Assembly: GCA_031290985.1 (NCBI GenBank)
Contig: JARLJW010000090.1
Coordinates: 1-36,945, forward strand
Length of the DNA: 36,945 nt
Source: Verrucomicrobiia bacterium
GTDB taxonomy: Bacteria > Verrucomicrobiota > Verrucomicrobiia > Limisphaerales > UBA11358
Direction: 5' to 3'
Shown: piece by piece, positions 30,508 through 36,863 of the stretch
How positions within the stretch are numbered: position 1 is the first letter of the stretch
Layout: each line of letters begins with the position of its first letter
Made by a program: the position numbers and the translations under genes
The notes under the pieces: generated by a model
What the model was told of the DNA's origin: nothing
What the model saw: only the letters and a program-made list of their open reading frames with translations
Databases searched by the model: none

Positions 30508-30930
30508 ATGCTCACCCTGTCACCACAAATTTCCGACGCCGAGCGGGCGGTGCATCACTTCAAGGGTGAGCTGCTCAAGCGGGTGATGGCGCACATCATC
30601 CGCCTGGTATTGGTCCGGAAATATGTGAGCGCCGGGGATGTGCCGGAAGGCATCGTGGAAAAGGAACACCGGCAGGGCGTGGCGAGCAATGCGTGGAACG
30701 CGCTGGCGGCGCTGGAATTGATTGAGCGCGTCCCGATGAATGTGACGGATGAGTTTTACAAGATTTACGGCGGCCGGATTCAGAACCTCAATGAGAGCGC
30801 CAAGGGCCGCTGGGTGGCGGCGTACCGGCTGAAGGATCGGGCCAAGGCCATGGCCTGGGCGAATGCGAACAATGTGCGGCTGGCCGAGGCCGAGCTGCCG
30901 ACGAAAGGCACGCAATTGATTTTAGTGTAG
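30508..30930 (+). CDS. Unknown protein between transposase and MuB genes
   Basis: 140 residues from ATG 30508, 16 bases after the transposase stop; the open frame upstream to 30382 overlaps the transposase and is discarded. Helical pattern: DAERAVHHFKGELLKRVMAHII, then ALAALELIERVP and a C-terminal RLKDRAKAMAWANANN. It may be a winged-helix-like protein (SNAWNALAALELIERV followed by a short beta pair). Its place suggests a transposition accessory factor. Confidence 0.5.
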   Translation: MLTLSPQISDAERAVHHFKGELLKRVMAHIIRLVLVRKYVSAGDVPEGIVEKEHRQGVASNAWNALAALELIERVPMNVTDEFYKIYGGRIQNLNESAKGRWVAAYRLKDRAKAMAWANANNVRLAEAELPTKGTQLILV

Positions 30931-30965
30931 GTCAAACATCAACCAAAAAAACACCAGAGGATCAA

Positions 30966-31940
30966 ATGAAAACCGAAAACGCGACAACGGAAACGGCGGT
31001 GGCCAAGGTGCCACGCTTCAACGAAACCCTGCGGCAGCGGCTGCTCGAATTGCGGGCCGGGCCGACCAAGGCGCTGTACAGCAATAATCAGATGGCCAAG
31101 AAGCTGGGCTTGAACTCCAGCTACGTCAGCCAGTATTGCACCGGCAACGGGTTCACCGGCGACCTGGTGACGTTCGAGAAGCGGCTGGAGGACTTTTTCC
31201 GCAACGAGGCCCGGCGCAAGGCCAGCGGCGTGGAGACGATTGTCACCGATGAGACCCGGTCCATCCATTCGGCGCTGGAGACGTTGCGCAAGCTGAACGA
31301 GATCGGCTGCATCGTGCTTTCGAGCGGCGGCGGCAAGACGCGGGGCGAGGAGCTGTATATCAAGGATAACCCGCTGGCGATCCACTTCCAGGTGCGCAGT
31401 TGGAACAATGACAAGCACAGCGTGGAGGGTGCGCTGTTCAAGGCGGTCGGGGATGCCGGTTATGACAACCGCACGAAGCGGGCGGAGTTCATGGTGCAGA
31501 AGCTGGCCGGCTCGGACCGGCTGCTGATCATCGGCGATGCGCACAAGCTGACCAAGGCGGCGCTGCAATGGATCGTGGACTTCTGGGAGGAGACGCTGAT
31601 TCCCATCGGCCTGGTGGGCACGCATGCGCTGCACGAGCTGCTGATGAGCGACACGCAACGCTTCAGCCGCATCCAGCTCTGGAACGAGATCAAGCCGGAG
31701 AATCCCCGCGTGCTGGTGACGCACCTGGCCGCTTCGCTGATGCCGAACTTGAACGGCGAGCTGGAGACGGTGTGCGATCTCGGCGAGCAGATCGTTTCGC
31801 ACGAGGGTTATTACCGCGCCGTCTACAAGCAGTTCAAGCTGGCGGAGGAAATCCGCTCGCTGGCCCGCAAACCGATCACGCACGAGCAGGCCGTCCGCGC
31901 CGCGCATACCAAGCTGCTGCGCGACTGGCAGCTCTCCTAA
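30966..31940 (+). CDS. MuB-type transposition ATPase with degenerate Walker motifs
   Basis: 324 residues, ATG 30966 with AGAGGA 5 bases upstream. An N-terminal helix-turn-helix (MAKKLGLNSSYVSQYCTGNG, about 43-62) followed by an AAA+ core is the architecture of MuB, which selects target DNA and activates MuA. Core elements: CIVLSSGGGKTRG (Walker A, Lys 124; the first Gly is Leu), RLLIIGDAHKL (Walker B, where DEAH would be usual; Gly 190, Asp 191), GLVGTH (sensor 1, 215-220) and RFSRI (arginine finger region, 232-236). Both Walker motifs deviate from consensus, so ATP binding or hydrolysis may be weak. It follows A after one small gene, as B follows A in Mu. Confidence 0.8.
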   Translation: MKTENATTETAVAKVPRFNETLRQRLLELRAGPTKALYSNNQMAKKLGLNSSYVSQYCTGNGFTGDLVTFEKRLEDFFRNEARRKASGVETIVTDETRSIHSALETLRKLNEIGCIVLSSGGGKTRGEELYIKDNPLAIHFQVRSWNNDKHSVEGALFKAVGDAGYDNRTKRAEFMVQKLAGSDRLLIIGDAHKLTKAALQWIVDFWEETLIPIGLVGTHALHELLMSDTQRFSRIQLWNEIKPENPRVLVTHLAASLMPNLNGELETVCDLGEQIVSHEGYYRAVYKQFKLAEEIRSLARKPITHEQAVRAAHTKLLRDWQLS

Positions 31941-31980
31941 ATCTCACACCGGTTAACCAACAATTAAACGCGACTTAATT

Positions 31981-32157
31981 ATGGGTAAAACATTCAAAGA
32001 TTCGCCGCTGTTCAAAGAGACCGTGCGGCGTGGCAGCTTCGGGGTGAAGCATACCTTCACCAAACGCATCCAGGAGGACAAGGTCAAGATCGTCTTCCAT
32101 AACCCGCAACCGCAACAGCTCGCCAGTGCGCGGGCACAACTGGTGGAGGGCATATGA
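31981..32157 (+). CDS. 58-aa basic early protein
   Basis: MGKTFKDSPLFKETVRRGSF, then a basic segment KHTFTKRIQEDKVKIVFHN and a short Gln/Ala helix. The stop overlaps the next start (ATGA, 32154-32157). A 40-base leader with GGTTAACCAACAATTAAA precedes it. No family recognised. Confidence 0.5.
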   Translation: MGKTFKDSPLFKETVRRGSFGVKHTFTKRIQEDKVKIVFHNPQPQQLASARAQLVEGI

Positions 32158-32531
32158 CCGCCCTGGTTCACGTTCCGTCCGACGAGCCGGCCTTCTACCA
32201 GCGGGAAATCACCGCGACGTTTGAGAACGGCGGCGGCATCGAAATCACCGTGCGCGGCGAGAGCATTGCCGGCGTTCTGGAAATCCTGCTCAGCACCGTT
32301 GCCGTGGTGAAGCTGAACCCGGATCGGATGTTTGATGTCCGGCTTCGTTACTGGCACCTGACCGAAGACCTCGACCAGGTCGAAGTGCAATCGTCTGAAT
32401 GCGTGGTGGAGAACTATGAGGACGATCCGCAGCGCATCGTTCGTCGGCTGGCCGCGACCGCCAAGGCGAGCCTGGTGAAAAGCCTGGCACGCCACGGCAT
32501 CACGCTGCGTGGCGAGAGGGGTGAGCTATGA
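32154..32531 (+). CDS. 125-aa early protein, unknown
   Basis: Begins MTALVHVPSDEPAFYQREI. Beta-rich first half (ITATFENGGGIEITVRGE, VVKLNPDRMFDVRLRYWHL) and a helical, basic end (VRRLAATAKASLVKSLARHG). Coupled by ATGA at both ends, so part of a tight group of small early genes (31981-33449). No family recognised. Confidence 0.5.
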   Translation: MTALVHVPSDEPAFYQREITATFENGGGIEITVRGESIAGVLEILLSTVAVVKLNPDRMFDVRLRYWHLTEDLDQVEVQSSECVVENYEDDPQRIVRRLAATAKASLVKSLARHGITLRGERGEL

Positions 32532-32725
32532 GCCAGCAACTCGTATTGATGCCGCGCAAGGGCGTGACCAAATCGGAAACGCACCGGGTTCACGCTGAGA
32601 CGGCGGCGGGCAACCCGCTGTGCGGCGGTGGGCATCAAGCCAGGAAGGTGACGGAGTGGCAGGCGGACATCGGCCCGGTCAATTGCGAGATGTGCCTCAA
32701 GATCATCGAAGGGAGGGCGAAATGA
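32528..32725 (+). CDS. 65-aa metal-binding-like early protein
   Basis: MSQQLVLMPRKGVTKSETHR, then VHAETAAGNPLCGGGHQ and CEMCLKII near the end. Conserved-looking His/Cys positions (HxxH at 19-22, LCGGGH, CEMC) suggest a small zinc-binding fold. Coupled by ATGA at both ends; the end EGRAK-stop resembles the GGAK-stop junctions of other early genes and holds GGGAGGG for the next gene. Confidence 0.5.
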   Translation: MSQQLVLMPRKGVTKSETHRVHAETAAGNPLCGGGHQARKVTEWQADIGPVNCEMCLKIIEGRAK

Positions 32726-33279
32726 GCGGCATCCCCAAAAAACGGGCCAAGATTCTGGCCCTGGTCGAAACCGATCCGGACACGATGATGGCGGTGATGG
32801 ACGGCCACGGCGAGGGCGACCTGGATCATAAGCTGATGCGCCTGACCGTTGGCATCGGCCAGCTCGCGGCGCTGTTGAACGATGCCGGATGGACGAAGGC
32901 GCACCTCCGCAAAATCTTCGGCTTCACGACCGGTTGGCTCGTGGCCCTGGGCACGAAACGGACGACCGACGATGTATTGAACCGGATCAGCGCCGAGCGC
33001 GACCGGCAACAGGAGTTGGTCATCAGCGGCAAGCTGCATTTCAATTGTAGCTACTACCGTGTCGCGCCGAAGCGCAAGTTGCGCGTGCTGGTGGAAGAGT
33101 TGGGCGAGGTCGCCCAGGAATGTGATCTGCTCGAACAGAGCAACGCCGGCAAGCGCCCGATCCACAGCCCGGCATTGATCCAAGATGAACTCACCCAGGT
33201 CGCCGCCGTGGCCGTGGCCTGGCTGGAAGCGCTTGAGGCACCTGGCGGTGCGGCCACCATTCCGAAAGGAGCATCATGA
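32722..33279 (+). CDS. MazG-like protein (putative NTP pyrophosphohydrolase)
   Basis: 185 residues from ATG 32722, coupled to the upstream gene; the open frame to 32620 is not protein-like. Residues about 90-172 show a MazG-like helical pattern: RISAERDRQQELVISGKLHF, KLRVLVEELGEVAQECDLLE (acidic metal-binding EELGE, 125-129) and IQDELTQVAAVAVAWLEALE (ExxQ/D on the second helix). MazG-like enzymes remove NTPs or dNTPs or (p)ppGpp and occur in many phages, where they may adjust host metabolism. The N-terminal 85 residues are separate and unassigned. Confidence 0.65.
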   Translation: MSGIPKKRAKILALVETDPDTMMAVMDGHGEGDLDHKLMRLTVGIGQLAALLNDAGWTKAHLRKIFGFTTGWLVALGTKRTTDDVLNRISAERDRQQELVISGKLHFNCSYYRVAPKRKLRVLVEELGEVAQECDLLEQSNAGKRPIHSPALIQDELTQVAAVAVAWLEALEAPGGAATIPKGAS

Positions 33280-33449
33280 AGGTCGCCGATCATCTGCCGT
33301 TGCACGATTACGCCAGCGGCATCCGTAATCTGGATAACCGCGACGGAGGTCAGCGCCAGCGTGACTATGCGCAGTGGTTTGAGGGCTTCGGCGACGGGAT
33401 TTTTTGGGGCCTGATCCTCGGATTCATCATCACCTTGATTTTTCTTTAA
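33276..33449 (+). CDS. 57-aa single-pass membrane protein
   Basis: ATG 33276 is coupled to the MazG-like gene, with AAAGGAG upstream. The N-terminal 40 residues are soluble (MKVADHLPLHDYASGIRNLD) and the C-terminal 17 form a transmembrane helix (IFWGLILGFIITLIFL) that ends the protein. A tail-anchored early membrane protein could act in exclusion or host takeover; no family recognised. Confidence 0.55.
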   Translation: MKVADHLPLHDYASGIRNLDNRDGGQRQRDYAQWFEGFGDGIFWGLILGFIITLIFL

Positions 33450-33497
33450 GCCGAGGACCGGCACCACTCAACAACAACCAACACGAAAGGACATATC

Positions 33498-34058
33498 ATG
33501 ATAAGCACATTGGAAAATTCCGGCGGACGCACCGTTACGCTGGGCCAGATCGAAACCGGCTGTGAACGCTATGAGCGCGAGAGCGCGGCGTTGGAGCAGC
33601 TCATCACCGACCTCGAAGCCGACCTCGAAGCCGTGAAGAAAAAACACCTGCGCAGCATCAAGCTCCAGGCCAACGCGGTCGCCAATTGCCAGGCCGAGCT
33701 GCACAGCCTGGTCGAGTCCGCCCCTGGGCTTTTCAAACAGCCGCGCACCATCACCGTCCACGGCGTGAAGGTCGGCTTCACGGTGAGCAACGGCAAGGTG
33801 GAGTTCGACGACGAGGAGACGGTCATCGCCCTGATCAAGAGGTACCGCAAGGACGAGGTCGATACGCTGATCCGCAAAACCGAGGAGGTCAATAAGGATG
33901 CCCTGCGCACGCTCACGTCCGTGGAGCTGGCGAAGCTCGGCTGCAAGATCGACGGCGCGGGCGACGTGGTCGTGCTGAAGCGCGTGGCCGGCGACGTGGA
34001 GAAGCTGATCAACAAACTCATCTCGAAGCTCGTCGAGGCGATGGTCGAGAGCGATTAA
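33498..34058 (+). CDS. gam: Mu Gam-like host-nuclease inhibitor
   Basis: 186 residues, ATG 33498, with AAAGGA 7 bases upstream. The N-terminal half is helical and coiled-coil like (SAALEQLITDLEADLEAVKK), followed by the signature region of Mu Gam: PRTITVHGVKVGFTVSNGKV, then EETVIALIKRYRKDEVDTLI and KDALRTLTSVELAKLGCKI. Gam binds ends of linear DNA and protects phage DNA from host exonucleases such as RecBCD; it is a relative of Ku. It follows the B gene and small early genes, as in Mu-like phages. Confident. Confidence 0.82.
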   Translation: MISTLENSGGRTVTLGQIETGCERYERESAALEQLITDLEADLEAVKKKHLRSIKLQANAVANCQAELHSLVESAPGLFKQPRTITVHGVKVGFTVSNGKVEFDDEETVIALIKRYRKDEVDTLIRKTEEVNKDALRTLTSVELAKLGCKIDGAGDVVVLKRVAGDVEKLINKLISKLVEAMVESD

Positions 34059-34080
34059 ACCGCAACGCTGAATCATCAAT

Positions 34081-34644
34081 ATGAACATCCAAATAAAATG
34101 TCGGTTCACGGGCAGCGTTCTCTTCGAGCATGACTGCAAGGACAACACGATCAAGCTAACGGTCCTGGCAGCTTTTGAGAAAAAGATTTCTCTGGCGAAC
34201 GCTTACCTCCGTGGCGCTGACCTCAGTGGCGCTTACCTCAGTGGCGCTTACCTCCGTGGCGCTGACCTCAGTGGCGCTTACCTCCGTGGCGCTTACCTCA
34301 GTGGCGCTTACCTCCGTGGCGCTGACCTCAGTGGCGCTTACCTCCGTGGCGCTGACCTCAGTGGCGCTGACCTCAGTGGCGCAAAATTAAAAAACGGCGA
34401 GATCGTAGGCGAAAGTGACCGCCCGTTTTTTACCCTTGGCCCCATCGGAAGTGCGGAACGAATGCTCTATGCCTTTTCAACTGATAAAGGCATCCGGCTG
34501 CAAACAGGCTGCTTCTTCGGAACGGTTGAGGAGTTCGAGGCGCAGCTTAAAACAACCCACGGCAAAAACGAACATGCCAGGGAGTACGAGGCCGCGATGG
34601 AGCTGATCCAGGCGCATTTCAAAATCTGGAAACCCAAGAAGTGA
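34081..34644 (+). CDS. Pentapeptide-repeat protein
   Basis: 187 residues. After about 40 residues (MNIQIKCRFTGSVLFEHDCK...) come twelve consecutive A(Y/D)LxG pentapeptides (about residues 41-100: AYLRG, ADLSG, AYLSG), then a unique C-terminal part of 87 residues with PFFTLGPIGSAERMLYAFST and a terminal helix. The repeat fits the A(D/N)LXX pattern of right-handed quadrilateral beta-helices, which in MfpA and Qnr mimic DNA and bind gyrase. The repeat unit is 15 bp and nearly identical at DNA level. A DNA-mimic or host-inhibitor role is plausible beside gam, but not shown. No signal peptide. Confidence 0.75.
   Translation: MNIQIKCRFTGSVLFEHDCKDNTIKLTVLAAFEKKISLANAYLRGADLSGAYLSGAYLRGADLSGAYLRGAYLSGAYLRGADLSGAYLRGADLSGADLSGAKLKNGEIVGESDRPFFTLGPIGSAERMLYAFSTDKGIRLQTGCFFGTVEEFEAQLKTTHGKNEHAREYEAAMELIQAHFKIWKPKK
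34201..34380 (+). repeat. 12 x 15-bp tandem repeat
   Basis: Exactly twelve 15-bp units with three variants: gcttacctccgtggc (AYLRG), gctgacctcagtggc (ADLSG) and gcttacctcagtggc (AYLSG), in the order A B C A B A C A B A B B. Units differ only at two codons. The near-identity points to recent expansion by slippage or recombination; copy number may vary between genomes. Confidence 0.95.
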
Positions 34645-34657
34645 TCCAAAGCGCGTC

Positions 34658-35140
34658 ATGGGTGAAAAGGGAATTGATACCCGCACTGCGGCCATCGCCG
34701 ACCTCGTGTTTAAACGGGGCGGCGTGGCCGGTGCCATCCGGCGGATCGTCCTGGGCTGGCCAGGACGGTTCTCCGCTGTCCAGATCAGTATCGCGCTCCA
34801 GCGCCGATACCCGCTGCTCACGGCGAACCAACACCAGGTCGCTGACGGTCTCGAATGGATGGAGAAACGTCGGCTGATCGAATGCGTCATCTCCCGACAT
34901 ACAAAAATCTACCAACTCCGCCGATATGATCACCAACGAACAATGCTACCTGTTTATGCTGAAGCTGGAGACAGATCAGCGCAGCAAGAATTCAATGAAC
35001 TTGGACGAGTTCGAGACCGGTTTCCTGGCGAGCTGGGTCGAGGCCGGACAGCCGACCAGATGGTTCTCGCCTGGTCGCATCATCGTGATCAACCGGATGT
35101 GGATGCGCTACGGTGCCGAGCTGAACTTCCCGCATCCTGA
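34658..35140 (+). CDS. Winged-helix-like early protein running into the next gene
   Basis: From ATG 34658: MGEKGIDTRTAAIADLVFKR, FSAVQISIALQRRYPLL and VADGLEWMEKRRLIECVIS, a small winged-helix pattern of about 90 residues ending near KIYQLRR. In frame there is no stop where the next gene starts (ATG 34926). The frame continues 71 more codons across it to 35140, giving 160 residues, and the extra part is shadow-like. Either it really has a long overlapping tail, or a one-base change removed an original stop such as the TGA at 34927-34929, one frame away. Confidence 0.5.
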   Translation: MGEKGIDTRTAAIADLVFKRGGVAGAIRRIVLGWPGRFSAVQISIALQRRYPLLTANQHQVADGLEWMEKRRLIECVISRHTKIYQLRRYDHQRTMLPVYAEAGDRSAQQEFNELGRVRDRFPGELGRGRTADQMVLAWSHHRDQPDVDALRCRAELPAS

Positions 35141-35354
35141 TGACCGCATAACTGAACGCCCATCCATCGCCGACGCTGATCCGGACGGCTGCCAGTACCT
35201 CATCAAGGATGAAGGCCGGCAGCGGCGCTGCAACGATCCGGCAGTGTGCCGCGAGGTCCGACAAGGCAGCCGGACGGGATTGCGCTACTGCGAGCCGCAT
35301 CAGCGGGCCGTTAAGCAGGCATGCAAAAACATTGTCCTGGTTAAATTCCCATGA
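34926..35354 (+). CDS. 142-aa early protein, unknown
   Basis: MITNEQCYLFMLKLETDQRS, then FETGFLASWVEAGQPTRWF and a C-terminal half with scattered Cys (CQYLIKDEGRQRRCND, RYCEPHQRAVK). The CQY...RRC...CR...YCEPH pattern (about residues 89-127) suggests a small zinc-binding or HNH-like domain. The stop overlaps the next start (ATGA). No family named. Confidence 0.5.
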   Translation: MITNEQCYLFMLKLETDQRSKNSMNLDEFETGFLASWVEAGQPTRWFSPGRIIVINRMWMRYGAELNFPHPDDRITERPSIADADPDGCQYLIKDEGRQRRCNDPAVCREVRQGSRTGLRYCEPHQRAVKQACKNIVLVKFP

Positions 35355-35548
35355 GCCAATCCGCTGCCACCTTGCATGTCTGTCCGGCCTGCGGTCGCCC
35401 GCATATCGTGGCTGAGGCTGAACACTGGCAGCGGATTATGATCACGGGCTGTCCCCAGCGGTGGTTTGTTTTGCAACCAAAACGGAACGGCCCATTTGTC
35501 CTGTGGCCAATTAAAAACGAGCCGGGCAGCCGGTGGGTGACTTCGTGA
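35351..35548 (+). CDS. 65-aa CxxC protein
   Basis: MSQSAATLHVCPACGRPHIV: CPAC at residues 11-14 and a Trp/Pro-rich remainder with one further Cys (GCPQRW). Coupled to the previous gene by ATGA. A zinc-ribbon-like fragment; function unknown. Confidence 0.45.
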   Translation: MSQSAATLHVCPACGRPHIVAEAEHWQRIMITGCPQRWFVLQPKRNGPFVLWPIKNEPGSRWVTS

Positions 35549-35555
35549 AATCGTC

Positions 35556-35765
35556 ATGGCTGATAAACGAACATCTGAACGGCTGGCATGGCTCCGGAAA
35601 AACCGGAAGCTTTTTCTCCCCTATAAGTTCAATGAGCGGACGGTAAAAACAACGGTTCAAATGATGGCGTGTGCCGGATTATACAGTCACAACATTATCT
35701 GGTACCACACCAAGGCGGATAAACTGATGCGCCAAGTAAGGTCGGAAACAAAAATGAGCAAATGA
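35556..35765 (+). CDS. 69-aa basic early protein
   Basis: MADKRTSERLAWLRKNRKLF, then PYKFNERTVKTTVQMMACAG. Strongly basic and helical, with a C-terminal basic stretch (MRQVRSETKMSK). The stop overlaps the next start (ATGA, 35762-35765). No family recognised. Confidence 0.45.
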   Translation: MADKRTSERLAWLRKNRKLFLPYKFNERTVKTTVQMMACAGLYSHNIIWYHTKADKLMRQVRSETKMSK

Positions 35766-36445
35766 AATTAAGCACACCACAGGTACAACGGTTCTGGCGC
35801 GAATGGCCGAAGAGTTGTGCCGCGATGCAGTGGACTCGCGTGGCTGGCATGACCGCCGCCGAGATCGATGCCAAGCGGAAGGAATTCTTAAAGGGCTGCG
35901 GCTTTGATTCGCTAAAAGATGTGGATCGGGTCGCCGGCTTCACCAAGGTGCTGAATGAGCTGCTCGTCTTGCAGGGCGTCAGCCTAAAGGCCGCGCACGA
36001 GACGGTTGATCCATCGCTCAACCGGTCGCGGGTATTGCGCAACCATATCCTGACCGAATTGGTGCCGTGCCTGGAGCTATACGTTGAGGATGTCCGCGCC
36101 TACATAACGAAGATAATGCAGGACAAAAACCGCTGGTGGAAAATCGACCGGCCGGAGTGCGAGATGACGCTGATGGATTTGTCGGCGGAAAAGATTCCCG
36201 GCACCGACCGCGCCACGGGAGAGGTCAAAGAATATCCCAGCCAGCTTGAGCAGCTCCAGTACACCTTGAGCGCCCGGCTGAATGAGTTGCGCAACCAGGC
36301 CGGCGACACGATCCACGACATGAAGGTCCGAGCCGGCGTGGAGTGCAACTGCAAGCCATGCGTCACGACCAGAAACCGCCTGCCGTTCGTCCTGGCCCTG
36401 GCCGGGTTGCCGGCGGTACCGAAAAAGGTCGATGCCCCGTTCTGA
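35762..36445 (+). CDS. Early protein, possibly GemA/DUF1018-related
   Basis: 227 residues. The N-terminal part (PQVQRFWREWPKSCAAMQWT, AAEIDAKRKEFLKGCGFDSL, KDVDRVAGFTKVLNELLVLQ) has a helical pattern reminiscent of GemA (Mu gp16, DUF1018), an early modulator of host gyrase and gene expression, but the match is weak. The C-terminus carries CNCKPC near residue 206, a possible metal site. Last sizeable gene of the early operon. The gene after it starts in its stop. Confidence 0.5.
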   Translation: MKLSTPQVQRFWREWPKSCAAMQWTRVAGMTAAEIDAKRKEFLKGCGFDSLKDVDRVAGFTKVLNELLVLQGVSLKAAHETVDPSLNRSRVLRNHILTELVPCLELYVEDVRAYITKIMQDKNRWWKIDRPECEMTLMDLSAEKIPGTDRATGEVKEYPSQLEQLQYTLSARLNELRNQAGDTIHDMKVRAGVECNCKPCVTTRNRLPFVLALAGLPAVPKKVDAPF

Positions 36446-36576
36446 TGAAACCCACACCTCCAGACTTTAGCCAGGGCAATACGATGCCTTTTCCCCAGGC
36501 CGAGGCCGCGCTCGCCTGGTGCCGATCCAACGGGTCGATGCTGGTGTACTCGCCGCTGGCGCGGAACCGGAATTAA
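36445..36576 (+). CDS. 43-aa early peptide at the end of the operon
   Basis: ATG 36445 shares one base with the previous stop (TGATG). The peptide begins MKPTPPDFSQGNTMPFPQAE and contains AALAWCRSNGSMLVY. It is short and has no domain, but coupling suggests that it is translated. It is the last gene seen before the non-coding right end. Confidence 0.4.
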   Translation: MKPTPPDFSQGNTMPFPQAEAALAWCRSNGSMLVYSPLARNRN

Positions 36577-36823
36577 GCGGGCTGTAATGGGCCGTTAAAG
36601 CCCGGTGTGGCGGTCGTTAGAAATTGGCCTGGTTGGGGTTTAAACCTTTTCAAAACAGGCCAGATCGGGGGTAGTTCTTCTGAAACCGGTGCTGGCTGCG
36701 GAAACCCCTGTAATTCGGGCTCTTTCGGCCTTATTCGCCCTCTTTCGGGCTTCTCAAACCACCTGCTCTCATTCAAAACGGTTGCTGCGTTCTGATAGAA
36801 GGTAGCGCCTTGGTTCATGGGCA
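36577..36823. other. Non-coding right-end region with repeated TTCnAAAC motifs
   Basis: No convincing gene. Four related 12-base motifs occur: TTTCAAAACAGG (36648), TTCTGAAACCGG (36678), TTCTCAAACCAC (36751) and ATTCAAAACGGT (36771). A direct repeat tctttcggSc occurs at 36721-36730 and 36741-36750. Mu-like elements carry repeated transposase sites at each end, so these are candidates for the right end. The exact boundary cannot be fixed without the other end. Confidence 0.35.
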
Positions 36824-36863
36824 CCCCTCACCCTAACCCTCTCCCCTCCGAGGGGCGAGGGGA
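36824..36863. repeat. Chromosomal-type GC-rich palindromic repeat
   Basis: CCCCTCACCCTAACCCTCTC followed by CCCTCCGAGGGGCGAGGGGA. This resembles a widespread dispersed intergenic repeat of bacterial chromosomes and contains a 7-bp inverted repeat (TCCCCTC / GAGGGGA). It suggests host DNA begins near here, right of the phage end, but no direct proof is available. Confidence 0.4.

Noticed and set aside
34201..34380. CRISPR-like or minisatellite array
   Set aside because: 15-bp units without spacers that keep a reading frame; coding tandem repeat.
34175..34390. Rightward frame coding a long LTSVA repeat over the pentapeptide array
   Set aside because: It is the same 15-bp DNA repeat read in another frame; the pentapeptide frame has a normal N-terminus and C-terminus.
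36573..36824. Minus-strand 83-codon frame at the right end
   Set aside because: Pro/Gln-rich product without domain, no ribosome site, and it overlaps the repeated motifs.
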